Below are positions 26,348-35,983 of a stretch of 64,000 nucleotides of DNA, one piece after another. The translations under genes and the position numbers were made by a program. The stretch's first letter is position 1; each line of letters starts with the position of its first letter. The notes under the pieces are model-generated. The model searched no databases, was not told the DNA's origin, and was given only the letters and a program-made list of their open reading frames with translations. The DNA is from JAJDFU01 sp964641965 (lineage in GTDB: Bacteria; Bacteroidota; Bacteroidia; Chitinophagales; Saprospiraceae), in contig CAZXLD010000023.1 in the NCBI GenBank assembly GCA_964641965.1, positions 10,048 through 74,047 on the forward strand, written 5' to 3'.

Positions 26348-29236
26348 ATGAGACGTATTTTTTTCCCAATCGTCTTTTCCTTTCTTTCTCTTGGCATATT
26401 TGCTCAACAAGGTTCTATCACCGGTACTATCATTGATCCTGAACTCAATGAAGGTGTCATCGGAGCCAGTATCCTGGTCAATGAAACCGGAGGAGGTACG
26501 ACTACCGACTTTGATGGTAATTTCGAAGTCCTCCTAGATCCAGGAGCCTACACCCTAACTATCTCCTATATCGGATATAAGACTATTGTCCTGGAGGAGG
26601 TGGAGGTGGCAGATGGAGAGTCTACGGTGATCAACCTTACCATGGAGGAAAATACGGCTCAACTCGAAGAAGTAGTCGTCGTAGCCAAAGCAGACCGGGC
26701 ATCTTCAAGTATTCTCCTCATTGAACGGAAAAAAAGTACGCTCTTGACACAGTCTATCGGAGCGCGTGAATTATCTAGACTAGGGGCTGGTGATGCAGCT
26801 GAAGGGCTAAAAAAAGTAGTAGGTCTTGCGGTACAGGGCTCCAAATTTGTGGTTGTTCGCGGATTGGGCGATCGATATAATGCCAGTACCCTCAATGGGC
26901 TTCCAGTAGCTGCCCCCAACCCAGACCGGAGGGTACTTCCCTACGATATTTTCCCTAGTAACATTCTGAGCAGTTTGAATGTGACCAAATCCTTTACACC
27001 TTCCTTGTTTGGTAACTTTTCCGGTGCCTCCATTGATGTCCGAACGGTTGATTATCCAAACGAGACCTTGCTGGATGTTCAGTTTTCAACTGGATTTAAT
27101 ACCCAGGTTACCTTTCAGGAGGTACTTCGAGATCAATCAGCCTCTGACGATGTATTGGGTTTTAACAACACCCGGGAACTTCCATCCATATTAACGGACT
27201 ATTACTCAAGGGAAGTGGGAGATCCGGGTCGACCAAGTTTCTTCTATAACTCCAACACAACTGTAAGTGAAGGGGAAGACTTCACCGAGGATAATTGGTT
27301 TACGACTGGATTTGACCCTTCTTTTCAAAATGCCGCCCCCAATTTTGGCGGTTCTATTACCTATGGGGACCGTTTTGATATGGGTAGTGAAGGGGAATTA
27401 GGATATATATTCAACGTGAATTACTCGCAGGAGAATGTTAACAATGACGGTTTCATTCGAATCTTCTCTGCTTCTCCCGATGTCCCTCCTCGGCAAGACT
27501 TTACATTGGACAAAGACTTCCTGAATACCAACCTCTCTGCTGTAGGTAACTTCACGTTCAAGATTAACGATAACCACTCTATTCTATTCAAGAACCTGTA
27601 CTCCCACCTGACGAACAACAACGTACTAGAGACCGATGGTTTCTACTTCGATCGGCAGCCACAGGATGTATACTCCAGACGGATCACCTATCTGAGCTAT
27701 CAGTTATTTGCCTCGCAGTTGTTTGGAGAGCATAGCTTCGGACCAAGATGGGATTTCAATTGGGGAGCCAGCTACTCCAAAGCGGATGCTGCTGAACCAG
27801 ATCGCCGGCAGATCTCTTTCTTTTACGACCCGGAAGATCGGGAGTCCTTCACCTATGACTTCAACTTCCTGGATCGCGCTGAAAACCACCGCTTCTTCAC
27901 TGATCTGAATGATACCGACATTGCCGGTAAGTTGGAGCTAAAATATAACCTGCGCCGTCTGAATGACGATGAGGTAACTTTCATCGGTTTCGGATTCGAT
28001 GTGCAAGACAAGACCCGGGATTTCTTCCTGCGTCAGTACAACTACGTTGTTCGAAACTTAAACCGACAAGGGCCTACGCCTATCTACGATGTGGACTCCC
28101 GCATCCGACTGGATAACATCGGCTTCATTTCCGATACTACGGCTTATGAAATCAGTGAAGGTACACAGGTGACCGATACCTATGACGCTACTCTTCAGAT
28201 CTACGCCCCTTACTTCACCTTCAGCTGGCAAGTAACGCCAGGAAAATTCAATATCAACGGTGGCCTCCGGGTTGAAAATGCGACCCAGACCATTGAGTTT
28301 TTTGAGTTGGGTCAAGATCCAACCATTGATGAGCGCACCAAGCGCGAGTTAGCGTCTAATGATATCCTGGGTGCCTTAAACTTTAAGTTGAATTTCACGG
28401 AAAACAATATTGGCCGATTCGCAATCAGCCGGACTATTTCACGCCCTGATTTCCGGGAATTAGCTCCCTTCGAATACCGGGAAAGTTTTGGAGCCTTCCG
28501 GGTTGTGGGTAATCCCAATCTGGAAAACGCCTTCAATTACAACGCGGATCTGAGATACGAGATTTTGTCTACCGGAGGCGGACTATTGGCTGTGGGGGCA
28601 TTTGGAAAATTCCTGGACAATCCGATCGTCCAAACGGTGGAGGCTGGTTCGAATGCTCGTAAATCCTTTACAAACGGGGTATCTGCCTACGTTTTTGGGG
28701 TAGAATTTGAACTGGATCGCAGCCTCGCATTCCTGGGGCCTTGGGCGCAAAACTTCCGTTTTCGGACCAATATCACAGGTCTATTCAGCCGAATTACCAT
28801 CGAAGAAGAAGGAGGCGGCGGAGCAACCAATCAAACGACCAACGAACGCCCACTTGAGGGTGCTTCTCCTTACTTGATCAATGCAGACTTGAGCTATGGC
28901 CGCGTAGCCGAAAAAATAGCTTACGATTTCACGCTCAGCTACAATGTGTTTGGCCGTCGCCTTTCCGGTGTAGGTGCCCTGGGTAGCGGAGACCAATTTG
29001 AATTGCCGGTAAATACCCTGAATGCTGTATTGGAGATGAAATTTGGCATTGAGCAACGCTTCCGTCTCCAGTTATCTGCAGCCAACATTCTCAACCCACT
29101 GTTCCGGGTAGAGCAAGAGTTTTTCGATCAGCAGGAATTGCAAAACGGAAATATCGAGGTGATCGAAACCTTGGAAATGGACTCTTTTCGCCGAGGGATT
29201 ACTTTTGGCATTGGCCTGAAATACCGGATTCTGTAA
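26348..29236 (+). CDS. TonB-dependent outer-membrane receptor with CarboxypepD_reg N-terminal domain
   Basis: 962 aa. A signal peptide (about 1-20) is followed by a CarboxypepD_reg-like domain at about residues 24-105 (GSITGTIID, GANGGT-like turns, YIGYKT). The plug domain is at about 120-235 (VVRGLGDRYNASTLNGLP, NVTKSFTPSLFGNFSGASIDVRT), then a beta-barrel to an aromatic-rich C-terminus (ITFGIGLKYRIL). This is the receptor subtype with the VVRGLGDRY plug. It transports a ligand across the outer membrane with TonB/ExbBD energy. It is followed by a surface lipoprotein after 79 nt, like a SusC/SusD-type pair, though the partner is not SusD. The ligand is not readable; a phosphate compound is inferred from the upstream box array and downstream PiT-like permease. 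Confidence 0.93.
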   Translation: MRRIFFPIVFSFLSLGIFAQQGSITGTIIDPELNEGVIGASILVNETGGGTTTDFDGNFEVLLDPGAYTLTISYIGYKTIVLEEVEVADGESTVINLTMEENTAQLEEVVVVAKADRASSSILLIERKKSTLLTQSIGARELSRLGAGDAAEGLKKVVGLAVQGSKFVVVRGLGDRYNASTLNGLPVAAPNPDRRVLPYDIFPSNILSSLNVTKSFTPSLFGNFSGASIDVRTVDYPNETLLDVQFSTGFNTQVTFQEVLRDQSASDDVLGFNNTRELPSILTDYYSREVGDPGRPSFFYNSNTTVSEGEDFTEDNWFTTGFDPSFQNAAPNFGGSITYGDRFDMGSEGELGYIFNVNYSQENVNNDGFIRIFSASPDVPPRQDFTLDKDFLNTNLSAVGNFTFKINDNHSILFKNLYSHLTNNNVLETDGFYFDRQPQDVYSRRITYLSYQLFASQLFGEHSFGPRWDFNWGASYSKADAAEPDRRQISFFYDPEDRESFTYDFNFLDRAENHRFFTDLNDTDIAGKLELKYNLRRLNDDEVTFIGFGFDVQDKTRDFFLRQYNYVVRNLNRQGPTPIYDVDSRIRLDNIGFISDTTAYEISEGTQVTDTYDATLQIYAPYFTFSWQVTPGKFNINGGLRVENATQTIEFFELGQDPTIDERTKRELASNDILGALNFKLNFTENNIGRFAISRTISRPDFRELAPFEYRESFGAFRVVGNPNLENAFNYNADLRYEILSTGGGLLAVGAFGKFLDNPIVQTVEAGSNARKSFTNGVSAYVFGVEFELDRSLAFLGPWAQNFRFRTNITGLFSRITIEEEGGGGATNQTTNERPLEGASPYLINADLSYGRVAEKIAYDFTLSYNVFGRRLSGVGALGSGDQFELPVNTLNAVLEMKFGIEQRFRLQLSAANILNPLFRVEQEFFDQQELQNGNIEVIETLEMDSFRRGITFGIGLKYRIL

Positions 29237-29315
29237 CTCAGAGAACTCAAGAAAAAATATCAAGAACTTCCCCCAAATTCAATTGCATTCTTAATCCGAA
29301 AACTTCATAATTATT

Positions 29316-31034
29316 ATGACCAAGTTTTTCAAGTTTTTCATGATGTTGGCAGCAGTTGGTACGCTTGCGCTGACCAGCTGTGATGACGACAGCGATGGCG
29401 GTACTGCATTGCCACCATCATTTACAACCCCTGCTACTGCTCAGGTTCAAACTGGAACTACAGCTACAATTAGCATTACTGGTATCTCTACTCCAGCTGG
29501 TTTTTCCAGCATGACTGCTCAGGTTGAAGCTGGCTCCGGTACTGTTTCTGTAACTAGCGAACCTGCTGCTGGTGCTACAACTGGTACCGGTGAAGTTACT
29601 TTCGATGCTTCCGGTGTACCTGATGCTGGAACTTCTGTTGTAGAAGTAACAATTACTGATAACGCTGGACAAACTACTTCTCAGCGTACTACAGTGAGCA
29701 TCACCACGACTCCTCCTCCAACTGTTGAGTCTATCACTGGAATTACTCCTCAGGATGATGATGACTTCTTCCTTTCCTTAAGCACCAAAAATGGTCAGCC
29801 TGTAGTTTTGCTACGTGGAACTGTTGACCGTTCCATCTCCTTGAACGTGCCTAACGAAGGATACAGCTGGGTATTGAGCGGTGGTATTTTCGTGGTTACT
29901 AACGAAGGTGCTGCTGATGAGACTACCCTGACTATTGCTCCTGGTCAGACCATCTATTTCGACGCCCAGTCTGCTTCTACTTCTTTCCTGGCTATCCAGC
30001 GCGATGCCAACATCGATGCTGATGGTGGCGATGCTGCTGGAACTATTACCATGACTACTTCTGAAGAACTTGGAACAGGTGGTAACCCAGCTGGTGGACA
30101 GTGGGGTGGATTGATCGTAAACGGAAATGCACCTATCAACGTAGGCGACGAAGCTGAAGGTGAAGGTGGAACCGGTGTTTACGGTGGAGATGACCCGACC
30201 GACAATAGCGGAACCATGCGTTACATCGTATTGAAGTTCCCAGGTCGTATCGTGGGTGTTGATAACGAATTGAATGGATTTTCTTTCAACGGCTGTGGAA
30301 ACCAAACTGTTTGTGAATTCCTGCAGAGCTGGAAAGGGGAAGATGACGGTTTGGAATGGTTCGGTGGAACTGTAAACGTCCGTTATGCTGTATCCACTGG
30401 TTCTTTGGATGACTCTTTCGACTGGACACACGGATGGATGGGGAACGGCCAATGGATGGTGGTTCAGCAAGATGGCGATGGCGACCGTGGTATTGAAGCG
30501 GATAACCTGGAAGCTAACTTTGAAGCACGTCCAAACTCTCGTCCTGTATTGTCTAACCTGACTTTGGTTGGAAACGCTGACGGTGATGTGGGTATGCGTT
30601 TGCGTCATGGTACGCAAGGTGCTATCCACAATGCATTGGTTACCGGTTTCGGTGGCGGTGGTATCCGTGTAGACGAAGACGGAATCACCGATGGTCACGT
30701 CGATACGGATTCGTTGGTAGTAACTAACTCCATTGCTTTCTCTAACGATACCGGACGCGAATTGCGTAACGCTGCTGTCCGTTTCTTCGACGACGGATTG
30801 GGCGGACCTGGCACCGGTGATAAGGCTGCTGCAGTAGATACTACTATCTCTTCAAACCCATTAACTGACGGTGTTATCGGTGTTGTGACCACTGGTGAAA
30901 ACGTTGGACCTGTTGATCCTTCTACGGTATATGGAACAGAATTCTTTACTTCTGTTTCTTACATCGGTGCAGTTGATCCTGCTAACAACTGGTTGACTGG
31001 TTGGGTATTGAGACCTGACGGTACTACTTACTAA
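29316..31034 (+). CDS. Highly expressed surface lipoprotein with beta-helix-like C-terminus, partner of the TonB receptor
   Basis: 572 aa. The lipobox is LALTSC (Cys at about residue 22), followed by the Asp-rich stretch DDDSDGG typical of surface-exported lipoproteins. Residues about 35-135 are a Thr/Ser-rich cadherin-like or Ig-like segment. Residues about 200-540 have the LTIAPGQTIYF, GGQWGGLIVNG and HNALVTGFGGGGIRV strands of a right-handed beta-helix. Codon use is strikingly biased to GCT, ACT, GGT and GTT, unlike the neighbours, which indicates very high expression. This is also why a long open frame appears on the opposite strand. A terminator follows at 31066-31097. It probably captures the receptor's ligand. 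Specific function unknown. Confidence 0.86.
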   Translation: MTKFFKFFMMLAAVGTLALTSCDDDSDGGTALPPSFTTPATAQVQTGTTATISITGISTPAGFSSMTAQVEAGSGTVSVTSEPAAGATTGTGEVTFDASGVPDAGTSVVEVTITDNAGQTTSQRTTVSITTTPPPTVESITGITPQDDDDFFLSLSTKNGQPVVLLRGTVDRSISLNVPNEGYSWVLSGGIFVVTNEGAADETTLTIAPGQTIYFDAQSASTSFLAIQRDANIDADGGDAAGTITMTTSEELGTGGNPAGGQWGGLIVNGNAPINVGDEAEGEGGTGVYGGDDPTDNSGTMRYIVLKFPGRIVGVDNELNGFSFNGCGNQTVCEFLQSWKGEDDGLEWFGGTVNVRYAVSTGSLDDSFDWTHGWMGNGQWMVVQQDGDGDRGIEADNLEANFEARPNSRPVLSNLTLVGNADGDVGMRLRHGTQGAIHNALVTGFGGGGIRVDEDGITDGHVDTDSLVVTNSIAFSNDTGRELRNAAVRFFDDGLGGPGTGDKAAAVDTTISSNPLTDGVIGVVTTGENVGPVDPSTVYGTEFFTSVSYIGAVDPANNWLTGWVLRPDGTTY

Positions 31035-31065
31035 GAAAGACTTCTTTTCTTTAGTATACATTCTA

Positions 31066-31097
31066 AAGGGTCTACTTGCCAACGCGAGTAGGCCCTT
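31066..31097 (+). terminator. Rho-independent-type terminator after the surface lipoprotein
   Basis: An 11-bp stem is formed by 31066-31076 (A-AGGGTCTACT) and 31087-31097 (AGTAGGCCCT-T), with one T-G pair and a 10-nt loop. A T-rich tail follows. It closes the TonB receptor/lipoprotein operon. Confidence 0.8.
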
Positions 31098-31178
31098 CTG
31101 CTTTATTCTGGGAGAAGAACTTGCTTATGTGGGCTTCTATCTTCTTGGTTTTAAAGCTTAAGAACACATAAGTAGTTG

Positions 31179-31186
31179 TATTTTTG
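31179..31186 (+). promoter_or_regulatory. Bacteroidota -7 box TATTTTTG
   Basis: TATTTTTG matches TAnnTTTG and lies 42 nt before the ATG at 31229. It overlaps a possible TTG start at 31184, which supports the downstream ATG as the true start. No clear TTG -33 element is seen. Confidence 0.5.
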
Positions 31187-31228
31187 CAGCTTGAAAAAAC
31201 TATCCTTCCAAAAAAAAAGAAGAACCAA

Positions 31229-31741
31229 ATGCACAACAACCCTATTACCATGCAACCTACTAGAAAAGTACTGGTCCTACTGGCTTTTACGGTCCTTTTC
31301 TTCCCTTCCTGCGGCCCATCTCTGCCCAATGTCCCAGAGGAACAAATTGCCGAGCGAATCAGCCTGTATATGAAAAACCCCCTTAACGACCATACGATCG
31401 CTATTCCATCTTATACCCCAATCAGCTATTCCAAATTCCAGCGGGCCCGCCCTAATGGCACCACTATCCCAAAAGGCACCATCGCCAAAGTAGTACATCG
31501 ATATAAAGGGTTGAATAACGCCAATCGATGGGTCCGGCGGGATGCAGAATTCTATTTTGATGAAAGCTATACGGTAATTGGAGACTCGATTATCAAATAC
31601 CTTGATCCCAGAGATAAAGATGCATGGAAAGCGCAGTATCGCGCTCGCCAGGATTCCCTTTTTCAGGCGAGAAAGAAAAGAGAAATGGAAGCGGAACAAA
31701 CACCTGAGGATAGCCTCCAACATATGGAATCCAGTAATTAA
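31229..31741 (+). CDS. Small lipoprotein of unknown family
   Basis: 170 aa from the ATG at 31229, chosen because the promoter box overlaps the upstream TTG. The ATG at 31250 is also possible. The lipobox is FFPSC (Cys near residue 31). The mature part has a charged, partly beta region (AKVVHRYKGLNNANRWVRRDAEFYFDES) and a long charged C-terminal helix (RARQDSLFQARKKREMEAEQ). No family is recognised. It lies between the TonB unit terminator and the PiT-like permease, 133 nt upstream of the latter, so it may share its transcript. Confidence 0.7.
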   Translation: MHNNPITMQPTRKVLVLLAFTVLFFPSCGPSLPNVPEEQIAERISLYMKNPLNDHTIAIPSYTPISYSKFQRARPNGTTIPKGTIAKVVHRYKGLNNANRWVRRDAEFYFDESYTVIGDSIIKYLDPRDKDAWKAQYRARQDSLFQARKKREMEAEQTPEDSLQHMESSN

Positions 31742-31874
31742 ACACCTGGAACATGCAACGGCTTTGTCGGCCTTTCGAACTTTCGAATGACCGTTTCCAA
31801 AAAACTTGAAGTAAAACGCAAAAGCCCACCGAAAACCCTTATTTTCTCCCCGGATTCGAAACACCTGAAAGCCA

Positions 31875-32885
31875 ATGGATCTTTCCCTTGCAGTCATGTG
31901 GCTCGGTTTTATCCTTGCCTCTTACTCCGTGGTCGGAAACGACGTTATCCAAACCTTGGGTACCTTTCTCACCTCCAATGAGAAACGGGTTCCTTGGTAT
32001 ATCCTTTGGGTATTTGCGGCCGGTATTCTCTCTATCGTCCTGATCTATGGATACAGCCTGGGCGATGTTTCCTACGGTCGCCTGGAGCGTTTCTCCTTTC
32101 CGGATAATTATGCCTGGTACTATTTGCTACCTCCATTGGTCCTCCTATCGATAACAAGACTGGGGATTCCGGTGAGTACTACGTTTATGATCCTGACCCT
32201 CTTTTCCCTTCAGGATATCCCCAATGATATCGGATCTATGCTTAGCAGTACGGTGGATTCGAGCTCAAAATTGGGCGGAATGATCCAAAAGTCCCTTATC
32301 GGCTACTTGGTTGCCTTTACAGCTGCCATTTTGATCTACCTGGGGGTCACTAAGCTGACGGAAAAATATTTTATCGAGAATCCGCTCAAAGCAGAACACC
32401 GTCCCTACTGGACTTTCGCTCAGTGGGCCTCCACAGGCTTCTTATGGTCCCAATGGCTCATCCAGGACTTAGCCAATATCTATGTCTTTTTAAGAGGTGC
32501 AAGAGAGGTCACCCAACTGGAATTTGGTATTTCACTGCTCATTCTGGTCGGACTGCTAGCCTACATCTTCTACAATCGAGGGGGTGCGGTCCAGGAAGTT
32601 GTACGCCAAAAGACGAATACCGATGATATAAGGTCCGCTACCTTCGTGGATTTAATCTATGGCATTATACTCTACATCTTCAAAGATCTCAGCAACCTCC
32701 CCATGAGTACCACCTGGGTATTTATTGGGTTACTGGCTGGCCGGGAAATTGGTATCCGGCTTCGCCTGGAGGGTACCATCTCTCCAAGAATTCGAAAGAT
32801 GGTTTTCTCAGACTTGTTTAAAGTATTTATCGGGCTGGTAGTTAGTGTAGTCCTGGTCTTTATTATCAAGCTGCTGGCTACTTAG
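31875..32885 (+). CDS. PiT/PHO4-like inorganic phosphate (or anion) permease
   Basis: 336 aa with about 8-9 transmembrane helices. It has the inverted-repeat signature of the PiT family: GNDVIQTLGTF near residue 21 and KDLSNLPMSTTW near residue 272 stand for the two GxNDxxNA-like motifs, and IPVSTTFMIL (about 97-106) and MSTTWVFIGL give the P-x-S-T-T pair. It is shorter than E. coli PitA (499 aa). It is expected in the inner membrane and to use an ion gradient. Phosphate as substrate is family knowledge; the divergent Asn motifs leave sulfate or another anion possible. Confidence 0.8.
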   Translation: MDLSLAVMWLGFILASYSVVGNDVIQTLGTFLTSNEKRVPWYILWVFAAGILSIVLIYGYSLGDVSYGRLERFSFPDNYAWYYLLPPLVLLSITRLGIPVSTTFMILTLFSLQDIPNDIGSMLSSTVDSSSKLGGMIQKSLIGYLVAFTAAILIYLGVTKLTEKYFIENPLKAEHRPYWTFAQWASTGFLWSQWLIQDLANIYVFLRGAREVTQLEFGISLLILVGLLAYIFYNRGGAVQEVVRQKTNTDDIRSATFVDLIYGIILYIFKDLSNLPMSTTWVFIGLLAGREIGIRLRLEGTISPRIRKMVFSDLFKVFIGLVVSVVLVFIIKLLAT

Positions 32886-32953
32886 CAATGATTGAGTCTG
32901 CTAGTGGAATAAGGTCCTAATAAATTATAGGATTACAACATTATACCATTTAT

Positions 32954-34153
32954 CTAATCCAGCTTTCTCCGCTTCATCTCTTCATTCACCATGCGGTACT
33001 CCCGGCTCATGTCGCCGGTAACGGAACTGTTTTCCTGAGCCCTTCGAATAAGGTAAGGAACCACTTCTTGAACAGTGCCATAAGGCAGATATTTGGCTAC
33101 TTGAAATCCTTTATGAGCCAGGTTGAAAGTAATGTTGTCGCTCATACCGTAGAGCTGGGCAAAACGAAGGTGAGGATGACCTTTATCGATACCCCGTTCT
33201 TCGATTAATTGTGCCTGTAATAGATTGCTTTCCGTGTTGTGCGTTGCATTACAGGAGGCCATTTCCTGATAGTGCGCTACGCAAAATCGAACAGCTTCGT
33301 TATAGTCTCGATCGGTGGATTCCTTGGAAGGTTGGATAGGTGAAGGATAGCCCATTTCTCGGGCTCGCTCCCGTTCTTTATCCATATAAGCGCCCCGAAC
33401 CAATTTCGCCCCAAGAATCCAGCCTTCCGCCTGTGCCTTTTCGAAAGAATATTTCAAATGCTCCAACTGGTCCACCCGATAGAGCTGAAAAGTATTGAAC
33501 ACGATAGCTTCCTCCCGATTAAACCGGAACATCATTAGATTTACCAACAAATTTATAGAGTCCTGAATCCAGGTTTCCTCCGCATCTATATAAACCTGTA
33601 CTTGCTTGCGAGTTGCTGTTTCACAAATGGTGATCAACCGGTGTACCACCCGATCCCATTCTTCTCTTAGCGGACCAGGATCTGGCACCTTACCTTTTAA
33701 GGTTTCCAGCAGGCCGAATCGAGCTAATCCAGTGAGCTTAGTGCTTACTACACTAGCGCTAGCATGTTGGGCTGCAAACTCGATAGCCCGCAAATTTTCT
33801 TCCATGGTTCGGTCGAAATCTGCTTCGGTATCTTTAGCTTCAGCGCCATAATCCAGCACACTAAGGACACCGTGGGCATATAAGCTTTCAATAGTGCTGG
33901 CAGAGTCTTCTAGTGAAGTACCACCACAGAATTGCTCGAAAATGGTATGCTTTACAATACTTTCTACAAAAGGTAAGTGCAGCTTGATAGCGGTGATACC
34001 GAGTCTGGATCCAATTCCCACCAGCCAGTGGTGATTCATCAACCCAAATAGCCAAGCCATTTTTCGTAATTCCTTATCCGTCTTGGAGGCAAAGGCTACT
34101 TCTGTATTGGAGAAGTCGACAGACTCCCGGGAGGGGCCGATCAATTGTTCCAT
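32954..34153 (-). CDS. Proline dehydrogenase
   Basis: 399 aa, a monofunctional FAD-dependent (beta/alpha)8 enzyme that oxidises proline to pyrroline-5-carboxylate (EC 1.5.5.2). Family motifs are KLVRGAYMDKERERA (substrate and FAD Lys/Arg), ATHNTESNL, LYGMSDNI, YLPYGTVQEVVPYLIRRAQEN and the C-terminal Arg pair that holds the proline carboxylate. Length fits the Bacteroidota form rather than bifunctional PutA, and no P5C dehydrogenase is nearby. It is the last gene of a minus-strand run, 53 nt after aroE. Confidence 0.95.
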   Translation of the reverse strand: MEQLIGPSRESVDFSNTEVAFASKTDKELRKMAWLFGLMNHHWLVGIGSRLGITAIKLHLPFVESIVKHTIFEQFCGGTSLEDSASTIESLYAHGVLSVLDYGAEAKDTEADFDRTMEENLRAIEFAAQHASASVVSTKLTGLARFGLLETLKGKVPDPGPLREEWDRVVHRLITICETATRKQVQVYIDAEETWIQDSINLLVNLMMFRFNREEAIVFNTFQLYRVDQLEHLKYSFEKAQAEGWILGAKLVRGAYMDKERERAREMGYPSPIQPSKESTDRDYNEAVRFCVAHYQEMASCNATHNTESNLLQAQLIEERGIDKGHPHLRFAQLYGMSDNITFNLAHKGFQVAKYLPYGTVQEVVPYLIRRAQENSSVTGDMSREYRMVNEEMKRRKLD

Positions 34154-34206
34154 AATTCGGTTCAGTTTGGCAATCTAAAGCTTTAAACAACAACGAAAGC
34201 GAATAA

Positions 34207-34965
34207 TTAAGTGTTCCAAATTGCCCAAGCTTTTTCAGCTTGATAATGCAGCATTGGCAAACCATTCAAGATTTGACTGCCCTGTTGTTCTCCCTTTCGT
34301 AAAAATAGTGGTTTTTCAGGATTGTAAACTAAGTCCAAAAGCCAGTGCCTGGACTCCAGATGCTCGTAGGGTAAATCCGGACAATGATCCTCATTTGGGT
34401 ACATACCCAGAGGAGTGGTGTTGACAATAAGCCGAATTTGATCCCAGTCTAATTCTTGTAGTTCAGGATAGGTCAAATCACCTTTTTGTGCAGAACGCGA
34501 AACGGTAAAAAGATCTAATCCCAGTTTTTTTAGCACATAAACCACGGCTTTACTCGCCCCACCAGTGCCTAGAACAAGGGCCCTACCCTTTCGAAGTATA
34601 TCGACGGAAGCCCATTCGGTCAAGCTCTTTTCAAATCCAAAGACGTCCGTATTGAAACCCTCTTTTCGTCCATCTATCAACCGAATGGTGTTCACTGCCC
34701 CGACTGTTTCGGCTTCCGGGCTTAGGGAATCCAAAAAAGGGATTACCTGTTCCTTATACGGAATTGTCACATTCAAACCCACCAGATCAGGATGCGACTG
34801 GAAAAGAGCGGGCAATGCCTGGATTTCAGGAATCGGGAAAAGCTCGTAAGCATGATCGGAAAGCCCTTCCTTTTGAAACTTCTCGGTAAAATAGCGCTTG
34901 GAAAAAGAATGGGACAGGGGGTAGCCGATCAAGCCAAACAATCGATGCGCCTGTGGTACTATCAT
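34207..34965 (-). CDS. aroE: Shikimate dehydrogenase
   Basis: 252 aa. It reduces 3-dehydroshikimate with NADPH in aromatic amino-acid synthesis (EC 1.1.1.25). Diagnostic segments are IGYPLSHSFSKRYF (shikimate-binding Ser pair), GLNVTIPYKEQ (catalytic Lys), GAVNTIRLIDG, ALVLGTGGASKAV (dinucleotide-binding glycine loop) and VNTTPLGMYPNED. Its start overlaps the stop of the DUF368 gene by 4 nt, so the two are translationally coupled. Confidence 0.96.
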   Translation of the reverse strand: MIVPQAHRLFGLIGYPLSHSFSKRYFTEKFQKEGLSDHAYELFPIPEIQALPALFQSHPDLVGLNVTIPYKEQVIPFLDSLSPEAETVGAVNTIRLIDGRKEGFNTDVFGFEKSLTEWASVDILRKGRALVLGTGGASKAVVYVLKKLGLDLFTVSRSAQKGDLTYPELQELDWDQIRLIVNTTPLGMYPNEDHCPDLPYEHLESRHWLLDLVYNPEKPLFLRKGEQQGSQILNGLPMLHYQAEKAWAIWNT

Positions 34966-35945
34966 ACGCCAACTTCCAACTTGTTGTTGCTTCCAACTCG
35001 TTCGAGCAAAAAGACGATGGCAAAACCAATCAACATGGCTACCAAGGCCAACCAGAAAAAGGACTCTCCCACCTCCAGCCCGTATTGTGCCGGAAGCAAA
35101 TTCACCTCCTTAATGACCTTATCTATCTCCATCCCCGGGGTCAAACTGACAACTTCTCCAGACTCAGTCATTCCCAAAACCGGCTTTCGCCAAGGCCAGA
35201 TCTTGTTGAGCGAACCGATCATGAAACCAGTAAGGGTGGCCAGGGTCAAGTCGCGGTAGTGTTTAAACATCCAGGATAAGACTCTGGAAAACGTGCCCAA
35301 TCCAACCAGACAACCCAATCCAAAAAAGAAAATGACCAGCAGCTTATCGAAAGCAAAGGTTTCCAAAAAGGATTTTACGGAGCCAATAACATATTGATAC
35401 ATGCCCAGAAGCAGTAAGATGAAACTGCCTGAAACTCCTGGTAAAATCAGGGCAGAAATAGCAATCGCGCCGGAAAGAAAAACGAACCAGGCCGTTTGAG
35501 GGCCTTGAGCCGGACTCACCGTAGTAATCAAATAGGCCACTATGGCAGCCAGTACAATAGCAGCAACAGTCTGTAGGCTCCACTGCTTGACCTGACGGCC
35601 CACGAATATCGCAGACGCAATGATCAGGCCGAAAAAGAATGCCCAAACCAGGGGTGGGTATTTTTCCAACAGGTCACTGATCACAAACACACCGGAAACC
35701 AGCCCGGTCCCCATACCCAACATTAAGGGCAGTAAGAATCCCACATTGCCCACCTTCCAGGCTGCCGCCAGTCCTTCGGAAGATAAACTTCTCCAGACGG
35801 CCGGACCCAAAAAGGCCTTAATGGTATTGATCAGGGTTTCATAAATACCTGTAATAAAGGCTATCGTTCCACCGGATACCCCGGGAATTACCTCGGCCAT
35901 GCCCATGACCATACCTTTCAGAAAAAGGGAAATGCGTTCGTTCAT
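34962..35945 (-). CDS. DUF368 family polyprenyl-phosphate transporter
   Basis: 327 aa with about 8-10 transmembrane helices. It contains the duplicated family motif: EVIPGVSGGTIAFITGIYE near residue 18 and LILPGVSGSFILLLLGMYQ near residue 173. Members of DUF368 (PopT) have been shown to recycle undecaprenyl phosphate across the inner membrane, which fits cell-wall and glycan synthesis. It is coupled to aroE downstream and follows the Zn-dependent hydrolase after 38 nt. Confidence 0.9.
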   Translation of the reverse strand: MNERISLFLKGMVMGMAEVIPGVSGGTIAFITGIYETLINTIKAFLGPAVWRSLSSEGLAAAWKVGNVGFLLPLMLGMGTGLVSGVFVISDLLEKYPPLVWAFFFGLIIASAIFVGRQVKQWSLQTVAAIVLAAIVAYLITTVSPAQGPQTAWFVFLSGAIAISALILPGVSGSFILLLLGMYQYVIGSVKSFLETFAFDKLLVIFFFGLGCLVGLGTFSRVLSWMFKHYRDLTLATLTGFMIGSLNKIWPWRKPVLGMTESGEVVSLTPGMEIDKVIKEVNLLPAQYGLEVGESFFWLALVAMLIGFAIVFLLERVGSNNKLEVGV

Positions 35946-35983
35946 GGGCCCAAAAATAACTGCCCTGCTGGGTTTTTCGAATC

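Noticed and set aside
29811..30698. Open frame of 295 codons antisense to the codon-biased lipoprotein
   Set aside because: Strong GCT/ACT/GGT bias removes stops on the other strand; the translation is Ser/Thr/Val-rich with no domain or start context.
31184..31228. TTG start for the small lipoprotein at 31184
   Set aside because: The TTG belongs to the TATTTTTG promoter box, so translation from there would need a transcript starting upstream of it.
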